A DNA stretch of 64,000 bases from JACDAE01 sp963717195 (GTDB lineage: Bacteria; Chloroflexota; Ktedonobacteria; Ktedonobacterales; Ktedonobacteraceae): NCBI GenBank assembly GCA_963717195.1, contig CAVQVR010000021.1:744001-808000 (forward strand), written 5' to 3'. A program made the position numbers and the translations under genes. Numbering within the stretch: the first letter of the stretch is position 1; each line of letters opens with the position of its first letter. Under the pieces are notes generated by a model that worked only from the letters and a program-made list of their open reading frames with translations, ran no database searches and was not told the DNA's origin. Below, one piece after another: positions 1 through 8,822 of this stretch.

Positions 1-1
1 T

Positions 2-133
2 CTTCAATGTTGTGAGTGTCCTCTGCCACGGCACGTCATGCACTTCTCGGAAGTTTGCCCCACTTTCCATAAAGAAGCAGCAAGCCCCAAACACCGGGAA
101 GAGCTCACGTTCCTTCACATCGCAGCCATTTGA
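2..133 (+). CDS. C-terminal fragment of an unknown Cys-rich protein
   Basis: A frame open from the window edge ends in TGA at 131-133. The 43 residues start with a Cys cluster (CCEC) and contain HFSEVCPTFHKEA, which looks more like a zinc-binding tail than random translation. The start lies outside the window. A competing frame is open from 12 to 272 but has no recognisable features and no ribosome site. I do not recognise the family; the fragment is offered only because its composition is protein-like. Confidence 0.25.
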   Translation, partial: LQCCECPLPRHVMHFSEVCPTFHKEAASPKHREELTFLHIAAI

Positions 134-680
134 GTGGGAAATAGAAAGAAATACTATCAATTCCATTTCTAAATTTAAAGATCGCTATATGCTCTCTTAT
201 CTTTTATCCACTTTCTGTGGCGCAGTAGTATTATGCATCACTATGCATCTTTTGAAAAGGGGGAAAAGGTGATGAATTGGTTAATTTTGAGTGATGAATT
301 TAAAATGCACATTTAGGAAATTTAACGTTAATATATTTTCTTGAGCACTAAAATATATATGTAAAGTAAATTATTTTAAAATTGTACTTGATAGTAATTT
401 TATCTACCGTTCGCTTCTCGGCTATTTTGTGTCGTCGGCTACTGAACTTGCCCCCCACGAAACCACGAAACAGCTGCAGTTGTTATCTCATGCACAATAA
501 TAATGTGAGCTAGCACACTGCTTTCCACTGCTTTTTTGCTTATACTTACCTTATACGGAACGGTCACTCATAGTAAATAGTTCATCCATATAGTATGAGC
601 GATACTATTTTTAATAAAAATATAGATGGCGTAAATTTGTGAAATTATGCAATATAAATAAAAGAGGAAAGGTCTGTATT
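134..680. other. Gene-free AT-rich stretch
   Basis: About 550 bases separate the partial first gene from the lipoprotein gene. The segment becomes very AT-rich from about 290 to 640. I see no convincing ORF, RNA gene or hairpin. It presumably holds the promoter of the downstream lipoprotein gene, but no clear -35/-10 pair can be picked out. Confidence 0.4.
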
Positions 681-2093
681 ATGCATAAAAAAGGATTGGC
701 CTTGAGTTTCTTCACGCTCCTTGCCTGTGGTCTTATGATATTACTGTCTGCCTGTGGTCAACAATCTGTAGCTGCTACAATTCAGAGTACTGCCACTAAT
801 AGCAATCAGTCAGCTACCCAGACCACGCAACCTGTTGCTCAAACAGGTCAGAGTGGTTCAACACAGAATGCTACTCAACCTGTTGTACAAACGGTACCAA
901 TGCCTCCTACGCAGACGTCATGCCCGGCGGATGGTACAGCACGTGCAGCAGTGATGAAGCCTCTGGCATTGGGAAAGGATCAGAATCTTGTTTACGTTTA
1001 TAATGAGATTCCTGTTAACACAACAATAGCTTATGGGCATTTAAAACGCTACGACCTGAACACGCAGCAAAAAACGGATATCGTCACCAGCGGCATCAGT
1101 ATCGAATCGGCACAGGTTTCTGCCGATGGACAATGGATTCTTTTCCTCAGCACTCCGGATCCACGTGGCGATGCACAGCACAGTGCGATGCTCCAACTCG
1201 TGCGTATGGATGGCCAGGGCTTACAGACGCTCTATTGTTTTCCTGCTATCCCCGCTGGAAGTCAGATGGGTATGAATGTTCCGGTTGCACAATGGTCTGT
1301 TGATCAGAAATCAATTCTCCTGTCCTATGATGTGGATGCGTTCACCAGCGTAGTCTCGCTGCTGAATGTTGCCGCTGGTACACTGGTGCCAGAGTTGAAG
1401 TATACGGACAATCAGCTCTATCACTACAGCGTGGATTTCTGGCTAGATAACACGCATGCCTATGTGGAAAAGAGCGGTCGTTCCGCTCCTGCTCCACCTA
1501 TCGAACTGGACCTCTTGGATATCACGACTAATAATAATCTCAATGGTGGAGATCTCAAAAAAGTGTTAAGTCACCCGGTACGTATGAGTTACCTGTCGAC
1601 GGATAGTAGCTATGATGGATCTCATCTGTTTGTCTCATATTGTCTGCTGGCCTCGAATCCGTTTGATACCACCATCTCGGCAGGTACGGCAACGGGTAGT
1701 GTTCTGAATACCATCTATCACCAGGCACAGACCGTCTGTGTCCATGATCTGCGTGCAATTACTAACACTGATCTGCTGCTGACTGTGCAAAAGTATAATA
1801 CCAGTACTCAGACGATAGATCGCAACCAGGTGTGGACTATGAAGCCCGATGCCTCCTATCAGAAGGTACTCTTTGATCTTCCCAACGATGGAAGCACCTT
1901 TTCGCTGAACCAGACTTCTCAGTGTCCCTGGTCTAATCTGTCACGCGATGGTCAGTCGTATGCTCTCGAATCTACCAATAACAATACGAAGCAATCGGCA
2001 ATTCTGATTGCAAGTATGAGTGGAGGCAATCCTACAAGTATTGCGGATACTGTCAGAGGTAGTGTAAGCCTTGCTGGTTGGACTACAATGTAG
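681..2093 (+). CDS. Secreted lipoprotein with TolB-like beta-propeller
   Basis: A 470-residue exported lipoprotein. The N-terminus has KK, a hydrophobic stretch and a lipobox LSAC with Cys25, so the mature protein should be lipid-anchored outside the membrane. A Ser/Thr/Gln-rich linker (to about residue 80) leads to repeats of the TolB/WD40-like kind, for example SADGQWILF and SRDGQSYAL, which form blades of a propeller. ATG 681 was chosen over an upstream GTG at 639 because AGAGGAAAGG sits 8 bases before it and it puts the signal at the very N-terminus. It is a single gene followed by a strong terminator. The ligand is unknown; peptidoglycan, sugar or protein binding are all possible. Confidence 0.7.
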   Translation: MHKKGLALSFFTLLACGLMILLSACGQQSVAATIQSTATNSNQSATQTTQPVAQTGQSGSTQNATQPVVQTVPMPPTQTSCPADGTARAAVMKPLALGKDQNLVYVYNEIPVNTTIAYGHLKRYDLNTQQKTDIVTSGISIESAQVSADGQWILFLSTPDPRGDAQHSAMLQLVRMDGQGLQTLYCFPAIPAGSQMGMNVPVAQWSVDQKSILLSYDVDAFTSVVSLLNVAAGTLVPELKYTDNQLYHYSVDFWLDNTHAYVEKSGRSAPAPPIELDLLDITTNNNLNGGDLKKVLSHPVRMSYLSTDSSYDGSHLFVSYCLLASNPFDTTISAGTATGSVLNTIYHQAQTVCVHDLRAITNTDLLLTVQKYNTSTQTIDRNQVWTMKPDASYQKVLFDLPNDGSTFSLNQTSQCPWSNLSRDGQSYALESTNNNTKQSAILIASMSGGNPTSIADTVRGSVSLAGWTTM

Positions 2094-2107
2094 TGGGTGG
2101 GTATGTC

Positions 2108-2155
2108 TGTAGCAAGCTTCCAAAAGAGTAGCTTGCTACAGTGTTTGTTTTTGCC
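2108..2155 (+). terminator. Rho-independent terminator after the lipoprotein gene
   Basis: A perfect 11-bp inverted repeat (2108-2118 with 2130-2140, TGTAGCAAGCT and its complement) has an 11-base loop and is followed by a T-rich tract GTGTTTGTTTTTG. It lies 15 bases after the lipoprotein stop codon. Confidence 0.8.
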
Positions 2156-2247
2156 ACGAGTAACGTTGCGCTGACACCGTCGCGTGCATACTGAAGAACA
2201 TATTCACCTCCATCGGTTCGCATGTGAAGATTATTTTATCATCAGTA

Positions 2248-2892
2248 TTAATCCTGTGAAGGCTGTTCTCGTTTTTTCTCTAATCTTTGATTGATATCTA
2301 TGAAAACACGTAGGATATCCTGAGTATTTTTTGCACTATTTATCTGAGTAAGTAAAATTTCTAACTGAGTTGGATCTGTTACACTATCGATTTGTTTTTT
2401 CGTCAAGTCTGCTAGTTCAGGAAATTTTGATTGGATGATTGCCAGGATACCTATACGTAATCCTTCAAGTTTGCCTTTCTGCATAGCCTCCTGGATAACC
2501 CAGGACTCATTGATGATATCGTTGTACATGGCAAATTTCCTTTCCAGCCACTCGTGGTCAGCTTTATCTTTAAACACAAGTCCAGCGAATATCTTGGCCC
2601 ATTCTAACAATCCCGGTTGCTCAACAACGATTTTCTCAATCATTTTTTCTGTTGTTGTATATTCTTTACCATTCATAACTATTCAGAAGGGGCCTGACTC
2701 CTCAGCGCCTACGGCGCTTCGCAAGCCGTTTGGTGTGGACGGTGGGATTGGCGGCCCCAGGCCGCCAATCCCACCGTCCACACCAAACCTGGGCGAGCCA
2801 CCGCAGGTGGCGAGGCGACCTGAATAGTTACTACCATTTTTTGTCAGTGGTATCAAGGGTAACAGTCCTACCAACCCCATTTCTATTCTCAT
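2248..2892 (-). pseudogene. Rpn-family nuclease/transposase remnant split by a small palindromic element
   Basis: Two pieces in the same frame resemble the middle and C-terminal part of Rpn-type (PD-D/ExK, YhgA-like) recombination-promoting nucleases: upstream GLVGLLPLIPLTKNG (from 2892) and downstream NGKEYTTTEKMIEKI to a charged C-terminus at 2248. They are separated by a 158-bp insertion carrying an in-frame TGA at 2683-2685. Removing the insert with one copy of the flanking 7-bp repeat deletes 165 bases and restores one reading frame through TKNGKEY. The N-terminal catalytic part is absent because the upstream sequence is the end of the amidohydrolase gene. It is therefore a doubly broken relic; the surviving ORF 2248-2676 is probably not a functional protein. 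Confidence 0.75.
2674..2831. mobile_element. 158-bp MITE-like palindromic element
   Basis: The segment is flanked by the direct repeat TACCATT at 2667-2673 and 2832-2838, a likely target duplication. Its ends carry an 11-bp inverted repeat, TAACTATTCAG at 2676-2686 and its complement at 2820-2830. The centre is a perfect 29-bp inverted repeat (2728-2756 and 2760-2788) with a 3-base loop. It contains no gene. It interrupts the Rpn-family relic in frame. It fits a non-autonomous miniature element moved by a transposase elsewhere in the genome. Confidence 0.75.
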
Positions 2893-4499
2893 AAATAACC
2901 ATATACAACGTTACCACTAATAATTGTTGCCTGTACACCATTATCAGACATCTTATCCTGTGGCACACTAAGAATGTCTTCGCGCAAGACGACGGCATCG
3001 CCTAATTTGCCAACAGTCAGTGATCCTTTGCGCTGTTCCTCCGCTCCTGCGTAAGCTGCTCCAAGCGTATAAGCCCAGAGTGCGTCTGTGAGGGGAAGTG
3101 CTTGATCAGGTAGCCAGGCTGGTCGTTGTATAGCAGCATCGCGACGTAACGTTGCAGCATAGAGAATGCGGAGTGGATCGAAGATTTCAACAGGCGCATC
3201 GGAACCCATGGCAAGGGGAATTCCTAGATCGTGCATGCTGCGATAGGCGTAGGCGCGGCGGTGGCGCTTGCCCCAGTAACGTTCCGCGACATCCCGATCG
3301 GCGACGGCATGAAATGGTTGTATTGAGGCGATAACGCCGAGACGACGCATGCGTTCCAGGTCTTCGGGCGTGATCAATTGTACATGCTCCAGTCGGTAGC
3401 GCAGTCCGGATGCCGAATCAGAGGGTGTTCCTTGCTCGGCTAGCAACTGCTGGGCACGCTCAATGGAGTTGAGGGCGACCTGGGCCGCGCGATCACCGAT
3501 GGCGTGAATGGCGATGATCAGCCCCATCTCGGTTGCGTCGCTCACGATATCTTTCATCTCTTGCTCTGGGACGGTGAGGATGCCGTAGTTATTTGTGCCC
3601 TCGAAGCTTTCAAGCATTGCGGCGGTCTGCGAACCAAGCGTGCCATCGGCGAATATTTTGATGCCACCTACGCGCAGTAGATCGTTTTCGTCGTTGTTGA
3701 TGCCTTCAGTACGTAATTGTGGTAATGCCTGGCGCGGCAAAATCATCTGTACACGCACGCCCAGTTCGCCGCTATCACGCAGTTCTTTGAAGAGATTCAG
3801 GGAGGTATCGCCTTCTATGTTGTGGATAGTGGTGATGCCGCTTTTTTGTAACTCTTTCAAGGCACGGCGCATCAGTACGCGGTTGAGCTCGGCATCGTGT
3901 GGTGCAATGACTTTATATACAAGTGTGGTGGCATCTTCTTCTTGCAATGTTCCGGTTGGTTCGCCTGTACCATCGCGTAGAATAGCGCCGGTTGCTGGTT
4001 GAGGTGTAGCGGCTGTGATATTGGCGCGTTGTAGAGCAAGCGAGTTGACCCAGAGCATGTGCCCATCTTTGCTCCAGAGGGCGACGGGGTGGTCGGGAGC
4101 GGCGGCATCGAGTGAGGCACGAGTGGGGAAGTTTCCATCAGGCCAGAGATTTTTATCCCAATGTCCTCCCAGTATCCAGTTTCCTGGCGGCGTGTGTGTG
4201 GCACGCTCACGCACCATTTCGGCCACAGCATCCTCGCTGATACAATTCCCGGCATCGATGTGATGAGCGCGATGAGCTGTGTCAAGCAGGTGGATATGGG
4301 CATCGATAAAGCCGGGTAGCATCGTATGCCCATGCAGGTCTACCAGTTCGGTGTGTTGTCCGCCGCTGCGTCGTACTTCGTCGTTTGTGCCTACAGCGAG
4401 GATGCGTCCGCTTTTATTGTCTATGGCGATGGCCTGTGCTCGCGGTTGCGCTGCGTCCATAGTGTAGATATTACCATTCAGGTAGATTATTGTACTCAT
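2889..4499 (-). CDS. YtcJ-like metal-dependent amidohydrolase
   Basis: A 536-residue member of the amidohydrolase 3 (YtcJ/imidazolonepropionase-like) family. The N-terminal beta-sandwich strand reads YLNGNIYTMD, then the metal-binding HxH appears in DAHIHL (His68, His70) just after LPGF. Later metal ligands are seen in HAIGDRA and RLEHVQL, and the catalytic Asp in AMGSDAPVE. The length is normal for the family. The natural substrate of these cytoplasmic enzymes is mostly unknown (N-formyl or cyclic amide-like compounds). It lies on the minus strand downstream of the alpha/beta hydrolase gene and its 3' end touches the Rpn relic. Confidence 0.85.
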   Translation of the reverse strand: MSTIIYLNGNIYTMDAAQPRAQAIAIDNKSGRILAVGTNDEVRRSGGQHTELVDLHGHTMLPGFIDAHIHLLDTAHRAHHIDAGNCISEDAVAEMVRERATHTPPGNWILGGHWDKNLWPDGNFPTRASLDAAAPDHPVALWSKDGHMLWVNSLALQRANITAATPQPATGAILRDGTGEPTGTLQEEDATTLVYKVIAPHDAELNRVLMRRALKELQKSGITTIHNIEGDTSLNLFKELRDSGELGVRVQMILPRQALPQLRTEGINNDENDLLRVGGIKIFADGTLGSQTAAMLESFEGTNNYGILTVPEQEMKDIVSDATEMGLIIAIHAIGDRAAQVALNSIERAQQLLAEQGTPSDSASGLRYRLEHVQLITPEDLERMRRLGVIASIQPFHAVADRDVAERYWGKRHRRAYAYRSMHDLGIPLAMGSDAPVEIFDPLRILYAATLRRDAAIQRPAWLPDQALPLTDALWAYTLGAAYAGAEEQRKGSLTVGKLGDAVVLREDILSVPQDKMSDNGVQATIISGNVVYGYL

Positions 4500-4547
4500 G
4501 TGCTCTGAAACCTTTCTGGGTCGTTCTGTTTCGGATTCACCGCATCT

Positions 4548-4571
4548 GGGCGTGATAAATCTGCCCCTACA
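4548..4571. repeat. Half copy of the GTAGGGGC repeat
   Basis: The sequence GGGCGTGATAAATCTGCCCC followed by TACA matches one arm of the palindromes at 29817-29890. It lies in the 95-base gap between the hydrolase and amidohydrolase genes and has no partner arm. Confidence 0.6.
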
Positions 4572-4594
4572 TTGGGCACGATTGGCCTGTAGCG

Positions 4595-5530
4595 TTATGC
4601 TTTGATAAAATCGGCGATGGCGTTTGCAAGGATTTTTGGGCGTTGTAGCTGAATGTCGTGTGCCGTATCGGGCATCCAGAATACGGAGCAGTGTTGAATT
4701 GCTCGCTGCACCTGAGCCGCCATGTGGCCTTTTGCAGCTGCAAATTCGTCGGCATCCTCCAGGCGCTCTGGTGGCTCCTCTCCTGGTTGGGGTTCTGCCG
4801 CTGCGGGTACGAGTAATACCGGGCTGGCAAGTTTGCTGTAATACGACAATGCGCGATCTTCCCAGACTGACTCACGAATTTGGCGCTGGTGTTCTGGTTT
4901 CAAGCGTTCTTCCACACGTCCATCAGGTAACGTTCGTACATAGGTTGAAATGATTGCTTCCACTTCAGGTGACCAGAATGCATCCATTTCCTGGCGCATT
5001 GTTGCGGTGAAATCATGGAGCGAATCGTAGATCTCTTTCGCCGATCTCTCGCGAATAAAGCGCTCACGTGTCATGCCGGGCCAGTGCTTCGGTTCAACGT
5101 GGGGGCAATCAACGAGGATAAGATGACTAATGAGCGCGGGATGACGAGCTGCAAGTGTCAGGGCTACACGTGCTCCCCAACCATGTCCGATCAAGGCAAC
5201 CTGTCCAAGTCCCAGCACAGCCATACCACCTATGATATCTTCGGCGATGGTCACGAGGTCATAGCCAGTAGTTGGTTGGTCGCTCAGCCCATGTCCGCGC
5301 AGATCGAATGCAATAACATGATAGCTTTGATAGAGATGCTCAGCCACCAGGTTCCATGTATCGGCGGTCGCACTTAGTCCGTGAAGCAAGACGACTGGTA
5401 CATTGTCGTTGTCCTGTTCCACGACAAGAGTCTCCTCGGGCCGATTGTTCTGCGCCAGTTTGCCATCCCATGCGAGGTAATGTAGACGCAGGCCGTCAAC
5501 ATCGACAAAAGAGCTGTGTGGCTTTATCAT
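4595..5530 (-). CDS. Alpha/beta hydrolase-fold protein lacking the nucleophile
   Basis: A 311-residue alpha/beta hydrolase. The oxyanion motif VVLLHGLSA (46-54), the DLRGHGLSD segment (76-84) and the late histidine in DTAHDIQ are typical. The nucleophile elbow, however, reads IGHGWGA, so residue 117, where Ser or Asp is expected (GHSMG or GHDWG), is Gly. The protein may be catalytically dead or use a different mechanism. The start at 5530 is preferred over 5557 because GAGAGGAG lies just upstream and residue 1 then begins MIKPH. It is preceded on the same strand by an EamA transporter relic. Confidence 0.8.
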   Translation of the reverse strand: MIKPHSSFVDVDGLRLHYLAWDGKLAQNNRPEETLVVEQDNDNVPVVLLHGLSATADTWNLVAEHLYQSYHVIAFDLRGHGLSDQPTTGYDLVTIAEDIIGGMAVLGLGQVALIGHGWGARVALTLAARHPALISHLILVDCPHVEPKHWPGMTRERFIRERSAKEIYDSLHDFTATMRQEMDAFWSPEVEAIISTYVRTLPDGRVEERLKPEHQRQIRESVWEDRALSYYSKLASPVLLVPAAAEPQPGEEPPERLEDADEFAAAKGHMAAQVQRAIQHCSVFWMPDTAHDIQLQRPKILANAIADFIKA

Positions 5531-5553
5531 ATGTATCTCCTCTCGTATAGAGC

Positions 5554-5802
5554 TCATGATTTCGAAATGACGTACACACTTATAATAATCAAAAGGCCTC
5601 CTACAAATGTCATAGAGGTAAGCTGATCGTGCAGGAGGATAATAGCCAGTAGAGTACCAGGTAATGACTGTATAAAGAGCGTTGAAGCGGCAACTGAGGC
5701 ATCCACTTTCGATAGCCCTGGAACCAGGCCAGGATACTTGTACTGATCAGCAGAAACCAGGAAAAAGTAGCATGCGACTGAGATGAAGGTAAGCGACGCG
5801 CG
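5554..5802 (-). pseudogene. EamA/DMT transporter C-terminal relic
   Basis: The minus-strand frame ending at TGA 5554-5556 encodes about 80 residues typical of the last helices of a drug/metabolite transporter: LSKVDASVAASTLFIQSLPG, then LLAIILLHDQLTSM and FVGGLLIIISVYVI. There is no start codon in context, an in-frame stop lies at 5803-5805, and the other eight or so helices are missing. The track through this region in another frame (5610-5813) is spurious. It is best read as the surviving tail of a deleted gene. Confidence 0.7.
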
Positions 5803-5897
5803 TCAATCGGCAATGCAATGCTCCTTAATGAATAAGGTTTCTGCGTATGGATTCTTGCCTTTAGTATCTCACATTAGCATTTGACCAACAAGTTTGA

Positions 5898-5925
5898 CCA
5901 CACATGGGTTTGTAAACCCGTGTGG
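5898..5925 (-). terminator. Hairpin after the rsmC-like gene
   Basis: CCACAC plus TGGGTTT pairs with AAACCCGTGTGG across a 2-base loop with a small bulge. It sits 8 bases beyond the stop of the minus-strand methyltransferase gene. The T-run is weak, so termination is inferred. Confidence 0.5.
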
Positions 5926-5932
5926 ATAACTC

Positions 5933-6943
5933 TCATTGCAACCGGGCACGCACTACTTTATAACGTGTGTCTCCGCCAACCTCTTCAACTTGCTTGAAGT
6001 GTGCTCGCAGTTCTGGTTCATATTTCAAAAAACGGTTTGCTACCAGGTAGAAACGTCCCTGTGGGCGCAGAATCTGTGCAGCTTCACGTATAAATCGTTT
6101 AGCAATCTCCAGCGTCTGGATGCCTCCCTGGTGAAAAGGTGGATTGGTAACTACCAGGTCGAAGCACTGATTTCTCACTGCATCAGTTCCATTGCTTGCT
6201 AACACGTGCACATTCGTCAGGCCACTCTGTTCTGCTGTTCGTTGTGCTACAGCAACTGCGGCCAGACTGACATCAACCATCGTCACTGATCCCTGTGTTG
6301 CCAGGCGTGCAATATGCAGGCCGAGAAAACCCGCTCCACAGCCAATATCCAGGGCTTCATCGGTTGCATGCACTTCCAATGCCGCGCGCAGGTGGCGTGT
6401 GCCCTCATCGAGCTTACGGGAAGCAAATACAGTAACATCCTGTAACGGTTCTACCAGAGGCTGATCTGTCAATTTTTGGGCACATACCACGCGTTGCCCT
6501 TTACTGATCTGGAGCGTCTCGACATTGCCGAATATAGCCTGCATGCGCTTCGCTGTTGAGAGGATGCCGCGCTCTTTGGCTCCCGCGACATACAGGCGTC
6601 CTCCTGGTCGTAATGCAGAGGCCGCTAGCTGTAATCCATGTACTATCCAGGCTGTTCCTGGTTGGTAAAGCAGGTTCATCACCGCGACATCTAGTGTACC
6701 TGGCTGAAGGTATAAGATAGAGTCATGAAAGGCAACATGCTGGAGTACAGTTTTCTTGTCTGGTAAGGACAATCCTACAGCCTTTGCAGCGGCGATATTG
6801 TCTTCAGCCAGGAGCAAGTTCTTGATCTTTCCGTATTGTGCTATCTGTTGCACAAAAGGGTCTGGTGCTGAGTTAAGAATCAGCACAGAGTCATGTGCAG
6901 CGAGTTGTACTGTGTCGCATAAGAGACAGGATTGGAGTAACAT
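5933..6943 (-). CDS. RsmC-type class I methyltransferase
   Basis: A 336-residue protein with the two-domain layout of RsmC, the 16S rRNA m2G1207 methyltransferase. The N-terminal half is a degenerate Rossmann domain. The C-terminal half has the SAM site DIGCGAGFLG and the N-(6)-methyl/exocyclic amine motif NPPFHQG. It should transfer a methyl group from SAM to a guanine in small-subunit rRNA, but RsmC, RlmG and looser homologues cannot be told apart from sequence alone. It is a single gene on the minus strand with a hairpin after it. Confidence 0.8.
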   Translation of the reverse strand: MLLQSCLLCDTVQLAAHDSVLILNSAPDPFVQQIAQYGKIKNLLLAEDNIAAAKAVGLSLPDKKTVLQHVAFHDSILYLQPGTLDVAVMNLLYQPGTAWIVHGLQLAASALRPGGRLYVAGAKERGILSTAKRMQAIFGNVETLQISKGQRVVCAQKLTDQPLVEPLQDVTVFASRKLDEGTRHLRAALEVHATDEALDIGCGAGFLGLHIARLATQGSVTMVDVSLAAVAVAQRTAEQSGLTNVHVLASNGTDAVRNQCFDLVVTNPPFHQGGIQTLEIAKRFIREAAQILRPQGRFYLVANRFLKYEPELRAHFKQVEEVGGDTRYKVVRARLQ

Positions 6944-7663
6944 ATATGGCCCTCTACATTGTTAGTAATTTGATAGTGCTTTCTTAGATGATATCATCCA
7001 GTGAGAAGTTTACACGAGGTTGGCAGAAAATGAAAATGCTGTAATACTTATTTTTGTTTATCTCTCTCTAGTTATGAATAAGCATTCATGATAATGCCAG
7101 AGTGATTCATAGCTTCTTCATACCTTGATGGTATAGTTATTAGCGTAAACGGAAATGCGAGACAAAGCCCCAACAGCAGCTGATAGTGATGGGAAAGGGG
7201 GATGTCTACACAGCCAGTGGTGAGGAGTTGGAATGGGAAGGGTGTGTAGACATCGTTGGGGATGCATACATCTGCACATAATGGTGGCGAGTAGTTTGTG
7301 GGGAAAATGTGTAGATGTAGATACCGTGAGATATAGATGGGGTAGGGTTACGTGAGATGAGGGTGATGCAGCATGGAGGGAGGAAGGGAATGTGGAGTGG
7401 GATGAAAAAGCTGCTGTGGGGGAGCGTGAGAGGGACCGAGGAATTGAGGGAGTGGATCTGGAAGATGCACCTGTGTCGTTTCTAAGATGGGTATGGTAAG
7501 TGTAAGGGTTGTGGTACGAGGCGGTGCAGGTGCGGGGCATATGCTTATATACGACTATTGTAATGTGGCAAGGGAGATACAGGGTGAACGTCTCAATATA
7601 AGCTTGAAATGAAATAACGCGTAAGCTGTAAAAGATGTTGTTGGGGGTAAGTGCTGGGGAGGG
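6944..7663. other. Gene-free, G-rich stretch
   Basis: About 720 bases between the methyltransferase and the metallophosphoesterase genes. From 7130 to 7560 the plus strand is strongly purine/G-rich. The minus-strand open frame here (7118-7732) is rich in Ser, His, Pro and Thr, has no domain and runs straight through a terminator hairpin, so I regard it as non-coding. A perfect 12-bp inverted repeat GATGTCTACACA occurs at 7201-7212 and 7243-7254. Confidence 0.55.
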
Positions 7664-7697
7664 AAAAGCCCGGTGGAATAATCTCCACCGGGCTTTT
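7664..7697. terminator. Strong bidirectional terminator
   Basis: A perfect 14-bp stem (7664-7677 with 7684-7697) has a 6-base loop, is GC-rich in its core and carries A4 and T4 at the outer ends. It lies 19 bases after the metallophosphoesterase stop codon. A half copy of the GTAGGGGC repeat follows at about 7703-7720. Confidence 0.85.
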
Positions 7698-7715
7698 CGG
7701 TGCAACGTGACGCCC

Positions 7716-8657
7716 CTACGAACGAGGTACACGCCATTCTTTCAACCATTGCCGTGTGTGATGATCACGGACACGAATGCTAATTTGTTGGTGATAAATA
7801 CGTATCGTAAAGGTTGCTAGCACATCTGGATCATCAGGAGTATATTGTACCGAGCCATTGGCATTGATGCGCGGACCTTTATGCCTTCCCGTGTACCAGG
7901 GAGACATCAGATTCACGAATGTCACAGGATGCCCCCCCAGATCTTCTGTGCTGACCAGGTCAGGCGCTTCCCATCCTGAATGTGTATGTCCACTGATATA
8001 TAAACAGACATTTTTGTGACGCGCAAGGATACTGCGTACCTCCCAGGAGTTTTCTGGAGCGAAGAAGGATTGCAAGGAGTTGTAGTCACGATGCTGCTCA
8101 GGGTCGCGATCCAGTACCGTATTATGTAGAGGACAGTGGAGAAAGATTATTGCAGGATATGCAGAAAATTCTTTCAACGCATCATCTAGAAAAGTCAACG
8201 TTTCCTGCGAAATATAGACTTTGTTTGCTTCTGCCAACGTATGAGGATCGGGATAATCGAGCATAATACATGCTACGTTACCTGCAACCCACGCGTATCG
8301 TAAAGGTTTCTCCCACATCATCATAAAAGTGTCTGCCATCGTCGCGGGATCTTCGCCTTCCGGTCCATAATACTCGTGGTTGCCAATTCCTGCATAGAAT
8401 GGAATGATGCCAAGTTGTGATTCTAGCCGGATACGTGCGAGTCGATAGTTTTCGGGTGCACACGTTTCTACCATATCGCCAGGCGAAACACAAAAAGCTG
8501 GCCTCCCTTCTTCCAGCCAGAGTGTATGCAGATCCTCAAACATAGGCGCGAGGCGTTGTGTATGAATTTCATTCCAGGCTTCAAGTGTGCGATAGTGCAA
8601 ATCACCAATGGCCCAGAAATAAAGTAGCTCTTGATTGTTTGCGTTCGTTCGCATCAT
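7716..8657 (-). CDS. Calcineurin-like metallophosphoesterase
   Basis: A 313-residue metallophosphoesterase. All five metal-site blocks are present in order: GDLHYR near the N-terminus, PGDMVE, GNHEYYG, LHCPLHN and GHTHSGW. These bind two metal ions and hydrolyse phosphodiesters or phosphomonoesters. There is no signal peptide, so the enzyme is probably cytoplasmic. The substrate is unknown; cAMP phosphodiesterase or Icc-like relatives are possible. It is a single gene with a strong terminator. Confidence 0.85.
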   Translation of the reverse strand: MMRTNANNQELLYFWAIGDLHYRTLEAWNEIHTQRLAPMFEDLHTLWLEEGRPAFCVSPGDMVETCAPENYRLARIRLESQLGIIPFYAGIGNHEYYGPEGEDPATMADTFMMMWEKPLRYAWVAGNVACIMLDYPDPHTLAEANKVYISQETLTFLDDALKEFSAYPAIIFLHCPLHNTVLDRDPEQHRDYNSLQSFFAPENSWEVRSILARHKNVCLYISGHTHSGWEAPDLVSTEDLGGHPVTFVNLMSPWYTGRHKGPRINANGSVQYTPDDPDVLATFTIRIYHQQISIRVRDHHTRQWLKEWRVPRS

Positions 8658-8822
8658 GCCTTTGTAAAACTCCCTTTTTTAAGTACATTGTAGCGCATTA
8701 TTGTTGAGCAAGTACAACACTCGTCATTATCCTGATAATTATAATTGGAAGCTTATGATCAGAGTATGAACCGGACCACACATCTTTAGATATGATCTTC
8801 TGATAAATCTATCTCATAGTTT

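Noticed and set aside
12..272. 86-codon frame at the window start
   Set aside because: It has no ribosome site or recognisable feature, and overlaps a more protein-like Cys-rich frame that ends at 133.
2435..2892. Two frames crossing the palindrome near 2.7 kb
   Set aside because: They translate both strands of the palindromic element (FGVDGGIGG in each) and are not genes, except that one preserves a piece of the Rpn relic.
5610..5813. 67-codon minus-strand frame
   Set aside because: It is a wrong-frame reading of the EamA transporter relic.
7118..7732. 204-codon open frame on the minus strand
   Set aside because: Composition is Ser/His/Pro/Thr-rich from a G-rich plus strand, there is no domain, and the frame runs through a strong terminator hairpin.
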